64,000 nt of DNA from Parapristionchus giblindavisi (lineage: Eukaryota; Nematoda; Chromadorea; Rhabditida; Diplogasteridae). Of this stretch, positions 21,892-34,691 are shown piece by piece. Location: the NCBI GenBank assembly GCA_943737045.1, contig CALSFV010000087.1:1-64000 (forward strand), read 5' to 3'. The notes beneath the pieces were generated by a model. It did no database searches. It was not told where the DNA came from and saw nothing but the letters and a program-made list of their open reading frames with translations. Made by a program: the position numbers and the translations under genes. The first letter of the stretch is position 1. Each line of letters starts with the position of its first letter.

Positions 21892-23927
21892 ACGCTTCCG
21901 GAGCCCAATATTAGCAATATTAAGGAAATTAACCATTCCTCTGTCTGTATCTCAGTTCATCCTTTGCCCAATTCCTTGTTATCTATTCCTCCCCATTGTG
22001 ATTCAAATCATTGCAAAAACGTGGTAAGCTCTCTCTTCTCGTCCTAGCGAAAATATTATAGCAACAATCATATTGAGTATTTATGGCAGTTATCAAGCTC
22101 TTTCGATGAACCATTTCATTCGACAATAAATATCAAATACACGAAACTTTCACATACCCACTTCATTTTAGTAATGATTGATATCTTGTTACCTGTTTTT
22201 TCATTCATGTGCATATAGATAAATATGTAAATTTCCAATTGAAGATATTCATAAGAGTACGGAATGATTAACCAGAAACAGTTGAAAGGAACATCGCCAA
22301 TTAATTTCAAAATATTCACTCCTATTGGGCTCACAGCTCACATGTTCTTCTAGAACCTCCTCAAAGTTCATTTAAATTTCAGTCCCAATCATCGGTCGTC
22401 GCAAGAGGTACGCAGAACGTAAGACAATTATAAATTCCATGATGATATTTTAGACGATTACAGACCCAATTGTACTTATGATGTGAACATCAATCGCAAT
22501 ATTAATTTATCATTTATTGTAATCCTTTCTTCAATAAATGGCTACTTCATCATTCTTTTAGAAATTCGCTTTATACATACATATTTTTAAAATAATTATT
22601 TGAACTCTCTTGATGTGACAATCATCATGTATGAATAAAATAATAATAGTAGTTTTATTGATTTTCACAGATAAATTGAAATTAATTAGATAAAGATGAT
22701 ATAAGGCATTCACATTGATCACATTGATCACAATTGATCACAATATATCAGGATACCTCAAGTTGAGGACGGCGAATCCGAATCTGCAAGAAAACTCTTA
22801 TCCTCTAGTGAAAATTTTCGAGAAAAATCGCATTTTGTGTGCTAGTTGTGCAGTTTTCTTGCAATAACACATGAAAAACAGCATTTCCGACCATATCATT
22901 AGTTGAGTTATTTGTTGACGAGGTCATTAGCAACAGATTGAAGAAAAAAATTACAGGGTTGCTCAAAAACGAAGAGAGTTACATTCTATTTAAGTTAACA
23001 GTAAAAATTGCATGGATATTCAAATTTCGAAAACCGAAATTTAAAAATGTGGTTTTCGCACTCAGTTAGGCCAGTCAATCAACTATTAATAAAAAAGGAG
23101 GGAAATTATTTTTTTCTGCGCAATGGCTTCATACACTTTTACAGGAGATTAGTGATAAGTAAAGCTCAGGTGGATTGTTGTCTCGATCTGTGTCTTTGGT
23201 TTTGCTGGATTCGCCTTGTATCCCGTTGGACTAGAGACTGGAGTTGAAGTAACATCAACAGGATTGATCATTATGAGCGGGTATGGTACTATTACTTTGA
23301 ATATTAGAATACACTTGCTTAGAATGCTAGACTACTCTTACTTTGAATACCACTCATCATGCATGGAAACAATAGACTTGAATATGTTTCACATTGAGCT
23401 TATAGCCCGTGAAAGAAACATGTCTCCACTAAGTTGTAAGTAAGTCTGTGAAATTAAATATCAATTATATCACATTAAGACAGATCCAAGGAGTCGTCTA
23501 TGTGTTCCTCACAGCTATCTTGAACACGAAGCCATCTCCACACGCGCTCGGAGTGCAAACATGTACGGCATCGACTGAGGTCGCCACTGTTGTCGGATGG
23601 AAATCTATGCACTTTCTATGTCACTTAACTCTCTTTTTATATCGCTCAATAGATGAAGAAACATGTTGGGAACCAATATAAATTCTATGTACCAACCAAG
23701 ATAAAGTTTGTTTGTATATCTACATATCAGACACTTATCCCATAAATATTTTAGATTCCTTCATGATCTGGATGATGGCTTTTGTTATTCTTGGCGTTGT
23801 CAATATCCTCTTCTTCCAACACAAGCTTCGTCGTACGATGAGAGATCGACAAGTAGCAGCCGAGGGTCTCTATAAATTGAAAGGAGAGGATAATGAGATC
23901 GCTCGTATCCAAACACCCTCATTCTAG
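21892..23927 (+). pseudogene. FLVCR/SLC49-like transporter C-terminal part, exon A (unit 1) to exons B-D (unit 2)
   Basis: Exon A 21892-22023 (132 bp) starts 25 bp after the fold-back and reads RFRSPILAILRKLTIP, then FILCPIPCYLFLPIVIQIIA, ending ACG TG. It joins exon B (23170-23280) to give AKTWWIVVSICVFG in phase, then exon C 23480-23562 and exon D 23755-23927. Together they give about 165 residues with roughly four helices (MFS helices 9-12 by position in the family). No start codon or 5' exons for helices 1-8 exist in the window, so this is a 5'-truncated gene copy. The exon A-B intron (about 1.15 kb) contains the secreted gene's orphan last exon. Exon D carries a Gly variant (AAEGLY) shared by units 2, 3 and 4. 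Confidence 0.78.
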
Positions 23928-24091
23928 ACCTCTAGTCATCTAGTCTAGTCTTTATTGCATGATTAAGTACATTTCTAATTTCTTTAGGTATCGAACTGTA
24001 ATTATTCCCTTCAGGCTAAGATTCTCGTTATTCCATGATCATTCCTGATCATTAAATTAGACTTTTCTGAACGCAGATGATTCTCTTTGTC

Positions 24092-25066
24092 ATATGAGGC
24101 CGTTTGTGTAAGAGTCGGGCAAATCTGGGGGAGGGTTGGCACAGGCCAAAAATTTTAATGCCCTCAAAACTTGTGTATAGGGGTTATCGACCTCGCTGAT
24201 GAAGATGTGCATAGTCATTTTGGCTCCAGTGGTCCCGCAACGCCTGGGCGGGATTACGGTAACATCACGTTTTCAAGTCGTTCTCGGTCCATGGTTGAGC
24301 TAGAGGTATGAAAATTGGGCTCCTGGGTCAGAATTTGATGGCGATGATGGCTGTCTACATCATTAGTTTTGAAAAGCTTTCAAAAGGTTGATTAGTGGAA
24401 ATTTTGATGGACACGGATGCGGGCATAGCGAGTATGACAGTTCGAACCGGCGTGAAGAGAGGATTCCAATGATGTATTATGAACCCATACGTGCATTGCC
24501 ATCTCAATATTGCCTCGATATAGTGAGGTGCAAAATCACGAGGAGTTGTCTGCGTCTCTCTATTCCGCGCGCTCTCTCGGCACTCTCTCATTTCGCCGCG
24601 CTCTCTCGAGAGTGCAAGAGAGCGCGCGGAATTGAGAGAGTCCTCTTGTTTACCTCTATCGCAGCTCACTATATCGAGGCAATATTGAGATGGCAATGTA
24701 CGTATGGGCTCATAATACATCATTGGAATCCTCTCGTCACGCCGGTTCGAACTGTCATACTCGCTATGCCCGCATACGTGTCCATCAAAATTTCCACTAA
24801 TCAATCTTTTGAAAACTTTTCAAAACTAATGATGTAGACAGCCATCATCGCCATCGAATTCTGACCCAGGAGCCCATGGACCGAGAACGACTTGAAAACG
24901 TGATGTTACCGTAATCCGTCCCAGGCGTTACGGGACCACTGGGGCCAAAATAACTATGTCCATCTTCATCAGCGGGGTCGATAACCCCTATACACAAGTT
25001 TTGAGGGTATTAAAATTTTTGGCCTGTGCCAACCCTTGTTCGACTCTTACACAAACGGCCTCATAT
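24092..25066. mobile_element. Fold-back element, unit 2
   Basis: Copy of the 20892-21866 element carried by the tandem amplification, not an independent insertion. Confidence 0.88.
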
Positions 25067-25091
25067 AGTATAGGAGATTAGTCTCTTGTAG

Positions 25092-27127
25092 ACGCTTCCG
25101 GAGCCCAATATTAGCAATATTAAGGAAATCAACCATTCCTCTGTCTGTATCTCAGTTCATCCTTTGCCCAATTCCTTGTTATCTATTCCTCCCCATTGTG
25201 ATTCAAATCATTGCAAAAACGTGGTAAGCTCTCTCTTCTCGTCCTAGCGAAAATATTATAGCAACAATCATATTGAGTATTTATGGCACTTATCAAGCTC
25301 TTTCGATGAACCATTTCATTCGACAATAAATATCAAATACACGAAACTTTCACATACCCACTTCATTTTAGTAATGATTGATATCTTGTTACCTGTTTTT
25401 TCATTCATGTGCATATAGATAAATATGTAAATTTCCAATTGAAGATATTCATAAGAGTACGGAATGATTAACCAGAAACAGTTGAAAGGAACATCGCCAA
25501 TTAATTTCAAAATATTCACTCCTATTGGGCTCACAGCTCACATGTTCTTCTAGAACCTCCTCAAAGTTCATTTAAATTTCAGTCCCAATCATCGGTCGTC
25601 GCAAGAGGTACGCAGAACGTAAGACAATTATAAATTCCATGATGATATTTTAGACGATTACAGACCCAATTGTACTTATGATGTGAACATCAATCGCAAT
25701 ATTAATTTATCATTTATTGTATTCCTTTCTTCAATAAATGGCTACTTCATCATTCTTTTAGAAATTCGCTTTATACATACATATTTTTAAAATAATTATT
25801 TGAACTCTCTTGATGTGACAATCATCATGTATGAATAAAATAATAATAGTAGTTTTATTGATTTTCACAGATAAATTGAAATTAATTAGATAAAGATGAT
25901 ATAAGGCATTCACATTGATCACATTGATCACAATTGATCACAATATATCAGGATACCTCAAGTTGAGGACGGCGAATCCGAATCTGCAAGAAAACTCTTA
26001 TCCTCTAGTGAAAATTTTCGAGAAAAATCGCATTTTGTGTGCTAGTTGTGCAGTTTTCTTGCAATAACACATGAAAAACAGCATTTCCGACCATATCATT
26101 AGTTGAGTTATTTGTTGACGAGGTCATTAGCAACAGATTGAAGAAAAAAATTACAGGGTTGCTCAAAAACGAAGAGAGTTACATTCTATTTAAGTTAACA
26201 GTAAAAATTGCATGGATATTCAAATTTCGAAAACCGAAATTTAAAAATGTGGTTTTCGCACTCAGTTAGGCCAGTCAATCAACTATTAATAAAAAAGGAG
26301 GGAAATTATTTTTTTCTGCGCAATGGCTTCATACACTTTTACAGGAGATTAGTGATAAGTAAAGCTCAGGTGGATTGTTGTCTCGATCTGTGTCTTTGGT
26401 TTTGCTGGATTCGCCTTGTATCCCGTTGGACTAGAGACTGGAGTTGAAGTAACATCAACAGGATTGATCATTATGAGCGGGTATGGTACTATTACTTTGA
26501 ATATTAGAATACACTTGCTTAGAATGCTAGACTACTCTTACTTTGAATACCACTCATCATGCATGGAAACAATAGACTTGAATATGTTTCACATTGAGCT
26601 TATAGCCCGTGAAAGAAACATGTCTCCACTAAGTTGTAAGTAAGTCTGTGAAATTAAATATCAATTATATCACATTAAGACAGATCCAAGGAGTCGTCTA
26701 TGTGTTCCTCACAGCTATCTTGAACACGAAGCCATCTCCACACGCGCTCGGAGTGCAAACATGTACGGCATCGACTGAGGTCGCCACTGTTGTCGGATGG
26801 AAATCTATGCACTTTCTATGTCACTTAACTCTCTTTTTATATCGCTCAATAGATGAAGAAACATGTTGGGAACCAATATAAATTCTATGTACCAACCAAG
26901 ATAAAGTTTGTTTGTATATCTACATATCAGACACTTATCCCATAAATATTTTAGATTCCTTCATGATCTGGATGATGGCTTTTGTTATTCTTGGCGTTGT
27001 CAATATCCTCTTCTTCCAACACAAGCTTCGTCGTACGATGAGAGATCGACAAGTAGCAGCCGAGGGTCTCTATAAATTGAAAGGAGAGGATAATGAGATC
27101 GCTCGTATCCAAACACCCTCATTCTAG
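25092..27127 (+). pseudogene. Transporter C-terminal part, units 2-3
   Basis: Same structure as the copy at 21892-23927, shifted 3,200 bp: exons 25092-25223, 26370-26480, 26680-26762, 26955-27127. Exon A carries AAA TCA (Ser) where units 1 and 5-8 have AAA TTA (Leu). Exon D has the Gly variant. Confidence 0.77.
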
Positions 27128-27291
27128 ACCTCTAGTCATCTAGTCTAGTCTTTATTGCATGATTAAGTACATTTCTAATTTCTTTAGGTATCGAACTGTA
27201 ATTATTCCCTTCAGGCTAAGATTCTCGTTATTCCATGATCATTCCTGATCATTAAATTAGACTTTTCTGAACGCAGATGATTCTCTTTGTC

Positions 27292-28266
27292 ATATGAGGC
27301 CGTTTGTGTAAGAGTCGGGCAAATCTGGGGGAGGGTTGGCACAGGCCAAAAATTTTAATGCCCTCAAAACTTGTGTATAGGGGTTATCGACCTCGCTGAT
27401 GAAGATGTGCATAGTCATTTTGGCTCCAGTGGTCCCGCAACGCCTGGGCGGGATTACGGTAACATCACGTTTTCAAGTCGTTCTCGGTCCATGGTTGAGC
27501 TAGAGGTATGAAAATTGGGCTCCTGGGTCAGAATTTGATGGCGATGATGGCTGTCTACATCATTAGTTTTGAAAAGCTTTCAAAAGGTTGATTAGTGGAA
27601 ATTTTGATGGACACGGATGCGGGCATAGCGAGTATGACAGTTCGAACCGGCGTGAAGAGAGGATTCCAATGATGTATTATGAACCCATACGTGCATTGCC
27701 ATCTCAATATTGCCTCGATATAGTGAGGTGCAAAATCACGAGGAGTTGTCTGCGTCTCTCTATTCCGCGCGCTCTCTCGGCACTCTCTCATTTCGCCGCG
27801 CTCTCTCGAGAGTGCAAGAGAGCGCGCGGAATTGAGAGAGTCCTCTTGTTTACCTCTATCGCAGCTCACTATATCGAGGCAATATTGAGATGGCAATGTA
27901 CGTATGGGCTCATAATACATCATTGGAATCCTCTCGTCACGCCGGTTCGAACTGTCATACTCGCTATGCCCGCATACGTGTCCATCAAAATTTCCACTAA
28001 TCAATCTTTTGAAAACTTTTCAAAACTAATGATGTAGACAGCCATCATCGCCATCGAATTCTGACCCAGGAGCCCATGGACCGAGAACGACTTGAAAACG
28101 TGATGTTACCGTAATCCGTCCCAGGCGTTACGGGACCACTGGGGCCAAAATAACTATGTCCATCTTCATCAGCGGGGTCGATAACCCCTATACACAAGTT
28201 TTGAGGGTATTAAAATTTTTGGCCTGTGCCAACCCTTGTTCGACTCTTACACAAACGGCCTCATAT
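27292..28266. mobile_element. Fold-back element, unit 3
   Basis: Copy carried in array unit 3 in the same position and orientation. Confidence 0.88.
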
Positions 28267-28291
28267 AGTATAGGAGATTAGTCTCTTGTAG

Positions 28292-30327
28292 ACGCTTCCG
28301 GAGCCCAATATTAGCAATATTAAGGAAATCAACCATTCCTCTGTCTGTATCTCAGTTCATCCTTTGCCCAATTCCTTGTTATCTATTCCTCCCCATTGTG
28401 ATTCAAATCATTGCAAAAACGTGGTAAGCTCTCTCTTCTCGTCCTAGCGAAAATATTATAGCAACAATCATATTGAGTATTTATGGCACTTATCAAGCTC
28501 TTTCGATGAACCATTTCATTCGACAATAAATATCAAATACACGAAACTTTCACATACCCACTTCATTTTAGTAATGATTGATATCTTGTTACCTGTTTTT
28601 TCATTCATGTGCATATAGATAAATATGTAAATTTCCAATTGAAGATATTCATAAGAGTACGGAATGATTAACCAGAAACAGTTGAAAGGAACATCGCCAA
28701 TTAATTTCAAAATATTCACTCCTATTGGGCTCACAGCTCACATGTTCTTCTAGAACCTCCTCAAAGTTCATTTAAATTTCAGTCCCAATCATCGGTCGTC
28801 GCAAGAGGTACGCAGAACGTAAGACAATTATAAATTCCATGATGATATTTTAGACGATTACAGACCCAATTGTACTTATGATGTGAACATCAATCGCAAT
28901 ATTAATTTATCATTTATTGTATTCCTTTCTTCAATAAATGGCTACTTCATCATTCTTTTAGAAATTCGCTTTATACATACATATTTTTAAAATAATTATT
29001 TGAACTCTCTTGATGTGACAATCATCATGTATGAATAAAATAATAATAGTAGTTTTATTGATTTTCACAGATAAATTGAAATTAATTAGATAAAGATGAT
29101 ATAAGGCATTCACATTGATCACATTGATCACAATTGATCACAATATATCAGGATACCTCAAGTTGAGGACGGCGAATCCGAATCTGCAAGAAAACTCTTA
29201 TCCTCTAGTGAAAATTTTCGAGAAAAATCGCATTTTGTGTGCTAGTTGTGCAGTTTTCTTGCAATAACACATGAAAAACAGCATTTCCGACCATATCATT
29301 AGTTGAGTTATTTGTTGACGAGGTCATTAGCAACAGATTGAAGAAAAAAATTACAGGGTTGCTCAAAAACGAAGAGAGTTACATTCTATTTAAGTTAACA
29401 GTAAAAATTGCATGGATATTCAAATTTCGAAAACCGAAATTTAAAAATGTGGTTTTCGCACTCAGTTAGGCCAGTCAATCAACTATTAATAAAAAAGGAG
29501 GGAAATTATTTTTTTCTGCGCAATGGCTTCATACACTTTTACAGGAGATTAGTGATAAGTAAAGCTCAGGTGGATTGTTGTCTCGATCTGTGTCTTTGGT
29601 TTTGCTGGATTCGCCTTGTATCCCGTTGGACTAGAGACTGGAGTTGAAGTAACATCAACAGGATTGATCATTATGAGCGGGTATGGTACTATTACTTTGA
29701 ATATTAGAATACACTTGCTTAGAATGCTAGACTACTCTTACTTTGAATACCACTCATCATGCATGGAAACAATAGACTTGAATATGTTTCACATTGAGCT
29801 TATAGCCCGTGAAAGAAACATGTCTCCACTAAGTTGTAAGTAAGTCTGTGAAATTAAATATCAATTATATCACATTAAGACAGATCCAAGGAGTCGTCTA
29901 TGTGTTCCTCACAGCTATCTTGAACACGAAGCCATCTCCACACGCGCTCGGAGTGCAAACATGTACGGCATCGACTGAGGTCGCCACTGTTGTCGGATGG
30001 AAATCTATGCACTTTCTATGTCACTTAACTCTCTTTTTATATCGCTCAATAGATGAAGAAACATGTTGGGAACCAATATAAATTCTATGTACCAACCAAG
30101 ATAAAGTTTGTTTGTATATCTACATATCAGACACTTATCCCATAAATATTTTAGATTCCTTCATGATCTGGATGATGGCTTTTGTTATTCTTGGCGTTGT
30201 CAATATCCTCTTCTTCCAACACAAGCTTCGTCGTACGATGAGAGATCGACAAGTAGCAGCCGAGGGTCTCTATAAATTGAAAGGAGAGGATAATGAGATC
30301 GCTCGTATCCAAACACCCTCATTCTAG
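28292..30327 (+). pseudogene. Transporter C-terminal part, units 3-4
   Basis: Exons 28292-28423, 29570-29680, 29880-29962, 30155-30327. Ser variant in exon A and Gly variant in exon D, as in units 2-3. Confidence 0.77.
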
Positions 30328-30491
30328 ACCTCTAGTCATCTAGTCTAGTCTTTATTGCATGATTAAGTACATTTCTAATTTCTTTAGGTATCGAACTGTA
30401 ATTATTCCCTTCAGGCTAAGATTCTCGTTATTCCATGATCATTCCTGATCATTAAATTAGACTTTTCTGAACGCAGATGATTCTCTTTGTC

Positions 30492-31466
30492 ATATGAGGC
30501 CGTTTGTGTAAGAGTCGGGCAAATCTGGGGGAGGGTTGGCACAGGCCAAAAATTTTAATGCCCTCAAAACTTGTGTATAGGGGTTATCGACCTCGCTGAT
30601 GAAGATGTGCATAGTCATTTTGGCTCCAGTGGTCCCGCAACGCCTGGGCGGGATTACGGTAACATCACGTTTTCAAGTCGTTCTCGGTCCATGGTTGAGC
30701 TAGAGGTATGAAAATTGGGCTCCTGGGTCAGAATTTGATGGCGATGATGGCTGTCTACATCATTAGTTTTGAAAAGCTTTCAAAAGGTTGATTAGTGGAA
30801 ATTTTGATGGACACGGATGCGGGCATAGCGAGTATGACAGTTCGAACCGGCGTGAAGAGAGGATTCCAATGATGTATTATGAACCCATACGTGCATTGCC
30901 ATCTCAATATTGCCTCGATATAGTGAGGTGCAAAATCACGAGGAGTTGTCTGCGTCTCTCTATTCCGCGCGCTCTCTCGGCACTCTCTCATTTCGCCGCG
31001 CTCTCTCGAGAGTGCAAGAGAGCGCGCGGAATTGAGAGAGTCCTCTTGTTTACCTCTATCGCAGCTCACTATATCGAGGCAATATTGAGATGGCAATGTA
31101 CGTATGGGCTCATAATACATCATTGGAATCCTCTCGTCACGCCGGTTCGAACTGTCATACTCGCTATGCCCGCATACGTGTCCATCAAAATTTCCACTAA
31201 TCAATCTTTTGAAAACTTTTCAAAACTAATGATGTAGACAGCCATCATCGCCATCGAATTCTGACCCAGGAGCCCATGGACCGAGAACGACTTGAAAACG
31301 TGATGTTACCGTAATCCGTCCCAGGCGTTACGGGACCACTGGGGCCAAAATAACTATGTCCATCTTCATCAGCGGGGTCGATAACCCCTATACACAAGTT
31401 TTGAGGGTATTAAAATTTTTGGCCTGTGCCAACCCTTGTTCGACTCTTACACAAACGGCCTCATAT
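30492..31466. mobile_element. Fold-back element, unit 4
   Basis: Copy carried in array unit 4 in the same position and orientation. Confidence 0.88.
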
Positions 31467-31491
31467 AGTATAGGAGATTAGTCTCTTGTAG

Positions 31492-33527
31492 ACGCTTCCG
31501 GAGCCCAATATTAGCAATATTAAGGAAATCAACCATTCCTCTGTCTGTATCTCAGTTCATCCTTTGCCCAATTCCTTGTTATCTATTCCTCCCCATTGTG
31601 ATTCAAATCATTGCAAAAACGTGGTAAGCTCTCTCTTCTCGTCCTAGCGAAAATATTATAGCAACAATCATATTGAGTATTTATGGCACTTATCAAGCTC
31701 TTCCGATGAACCATTTCATTCGACAATAAATATCAAATACACGAAACTTTCACATACCCACTTCATTTTAGTAATGATTGATATCTTGTTACCTGTTTTT
31801 TCATTCATGTGCATATAGATAAATATGTAAATTTCCAATTGAAGATATTCATAAGAGTACGGAATGATTAACCAGAAACAGTTGAAAGGAACATCGCCAA
31901 TTAATTTCAAAATATTCACTCCTATTGGGCTCACAGCTCACATGTTCTTCTAGAACCTCCTCAAAGTTCATTTAAATTTCAGTCCCAATCATCGGTCGTC
32001 GCAAGAGGTACGCAGAACGTAAGACAATTATAAATTCCATGATGATATTTTAGACGATTACAGACCCAATTGTACTTATGATGTGAACATCAATCGCAAT
32101 ATTAATTTATCATTTATTGTATTCCTTTCTTCAATAAATGGCTACTTCATCATTCTTTTAGAAATTCGCTTTATACATACATATTTTTAAAATAATTATT
32201 TGAACTCTCTTGATGTGACAATCATCATGTATGAATAAAATAATAATAGTAGTTTTATTGATTTTCACAGATAAATTGAAATTAATTAGATAAAGATGAT
32301 ATAAGGCATTCACATTGATCACATTGATCACAATTGATCACAATATATCAGGATACCTCAAGTTGAGGACGGCGAATCCGAATCTGCAAGAAAACTCTTA
32401 TCCTCTAGTGAAAATTTTCGAGAAAAATCGCATTTTGTGTGCTAGTTGTGCAGTTTTCTTGCAATAACACATGAAAAACAGCATTTCCGACCATATCATT
32501 AGTTGAGTTATTTGTTGACGAGGTCATTAGCAACAGATTGAAGAAAAAAATTACAGGGTTGCTCAAAAACGAAGAGAGTTACATTCTATTTAAGTTAACA
32601 GTAAAAATTGCATGGATATTCAAATTTCGAAAACCGAAATTTAAAAATGTGGTTTTCGCACTCAGTTAGGCCAGTCAATCAACTATTAATAAAAAAGGAG
32701 GGAAATTATTTTTTTCTGCGCAATGGCTTCATACACTTTTACAGGAGATTAGTGATAAGTAAAGCTCAGGTGGATTGTTGTCTCGATCTGTGTCTTTGGT
32801 TTTGCTGGATTCGCCTTGTATCCCGTTGGACTAGAGACTGGAGTTGAAGTAACATCAACAGGATTGATCATTATGAGCGGGTATGGTACTATTACTTTGA
32901 ATATTAGAATACACTTGCTTAGAATGCTAGACTACTCTTACTTTGAATACCACTCATCATGCATGGAAACAATAGACTTGAATATGTTTCACATTGAGCT
33001 TATAGCCCGTGAAAGAAACATGTCTCCACTAAGTTGTAAGTAAGTCTGTGAAATTAAATATCAATTATATCACATTAAGACAGATCCAAGGAGTCGTCTA
33101 TGTGTTCCTCACAGCTATCTTGAACACGAAGCCATCTCCACACGCGCTCGGAGTGCAAACATGTACGGCATCGACTGAGGTCGCCACTGTTGTCGGATGG
33201 AAATCTATGCACTTTCTATGTCACTTAACTCTCTTTTTATATCGCTCAATAGATGAAGAAACATGTTGGGAACCAATATAAATTCTATGTACCAACCAAG
33301 ATAAAGTTTGTTTGTATATCTACATATCAGACACTTATCCCATAAATATTTTAGATTCCTTCATGATCTGGATGATGGCTTTTGTTATTCTTGGCGTTGT
33401 CAATATCCTCTTCTTCCAACACAAGCTTCGTCGTACGATGAGAGATCGACAAGTAGCAGCCGAGGCTCTCTATAAATTGAAAGGAGAGGATAATGAGATC
33501 GCTCGTATCCAAACACCCTCATTCTAG
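31492..33527 (+). pseudogene. Transporter C-terminal part, units 4-5
   Basis: Exons 31492-31623, 32770-32880, 33080-33162, 33355-33527. Exon A still has the Ser variant, but exon D reverts to Ala (AAEALY), marking the edge of the variant block. Confidence 0.77.
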
Positions 33528-33691
33528 ACCTCTAGTCATCTAGTCTAGTCTTTATTGCATGATTAAGTACATTTCTAATTTCTTTAGGTATCGAACTGTA
33601 ATTATTCCCTTCAGGCTAAGATTCTCGTTATTCCATGATCATTCCTGATCATTAAATTAGACTTTTCTGAACGCAGATGATTCTCTTTGTC

Positions 33692-34666
33692 ATATGAGGC
33701 CGTTTGTGTAAGAGTCGGGCAAATCTGGGGGAGGGTTGGCACAGGCCAAAAATTTTAATGCCCTCAAAACTTGTGTATAGGGGTTATCGACCTCGCTGAT
33801 GAAGATGTGCATAGTCATTTTGGCTCCAGTGGTCCCGCAACGCCTGGGCGGGATTACGGTAACATCACGTTTTCAAGTCGTTCTCGGTCCATGGTTGAGC
33901 TAGAGGTATGAAAATTGGGCTCCTGGGTCAGAATTTGATGGCGATGATGGCTGTCTACATCATTAGTTTTGAAAAGCTTTCAAAAGGTTGATTAGTGGAA
34001 ATTTTGATGGACACGGATGCGGGCATAGCGAGTATGACAGTTCGAACCGGCGTGAAGAGAGGATTCCAATGATGTATTATGAACCCATACGTGCATTGCC
34101 ATCTCAATATTGCCTCGATATAGTGAGGTGCAAAATCACGAGGAGTTGTCTGCGTCTCTCTATTCCGCGCGCTCTCTCGGCACTCTCTCATTTCGCCGCG
34201 CTCTCTCGAGAGTGCAAGAGAGCGCGCGGAATTGAGAGAGTCCTCTTGTTTACCTCTATCGCAGCTCACTATATCGAGGCAATATTGAGATGGCAATGTA
34301 CGTATGGGCTCATAATACATCATTGGAATCCTCTCGTCACGCCGGTTCGAACTGTCATACTCGCTATGCCCGCATACGTGTCCATCAAAATTTCCACTAA
34401 TCAATCTTTTGAAAACTTTTCAAAACTAATGATGTAGACAGCCATCATCGCCATCGAATTCTGACCCAGGAGCCCATGGACCGAGAACGACTTGAAAACG
34501 TGATGTTACCGTAATCCGTCCCAGGCGTTACGGGACCACTGGGGCCAAAATAACTATGTCCATCTTCATCAGCGGGGTCGATAACCCCTATACACAAGTT
34601 TTGAGGGTATTAAAATTTTTGGCCTGTGCCAACCCTTGTTCGACTCTTACACAAACGGCCTCATAT
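33692..34666. mobile_element. Fold-back element, unit 5
   Basis: Copy carried in array unit 5 in the same position and orientation. Confidence 0.88.
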
Positions 34667-34691
34667 AGTATAGGAGATTAGTCTCTTGTAG

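Noticed and set aside
22116..22334. 72-codon minus-strand frame repeated in each array unit
   Set aside because: Lies antisense within the transporter A-B intron, AT-rich, no domain; conserved only because the unit is recent.
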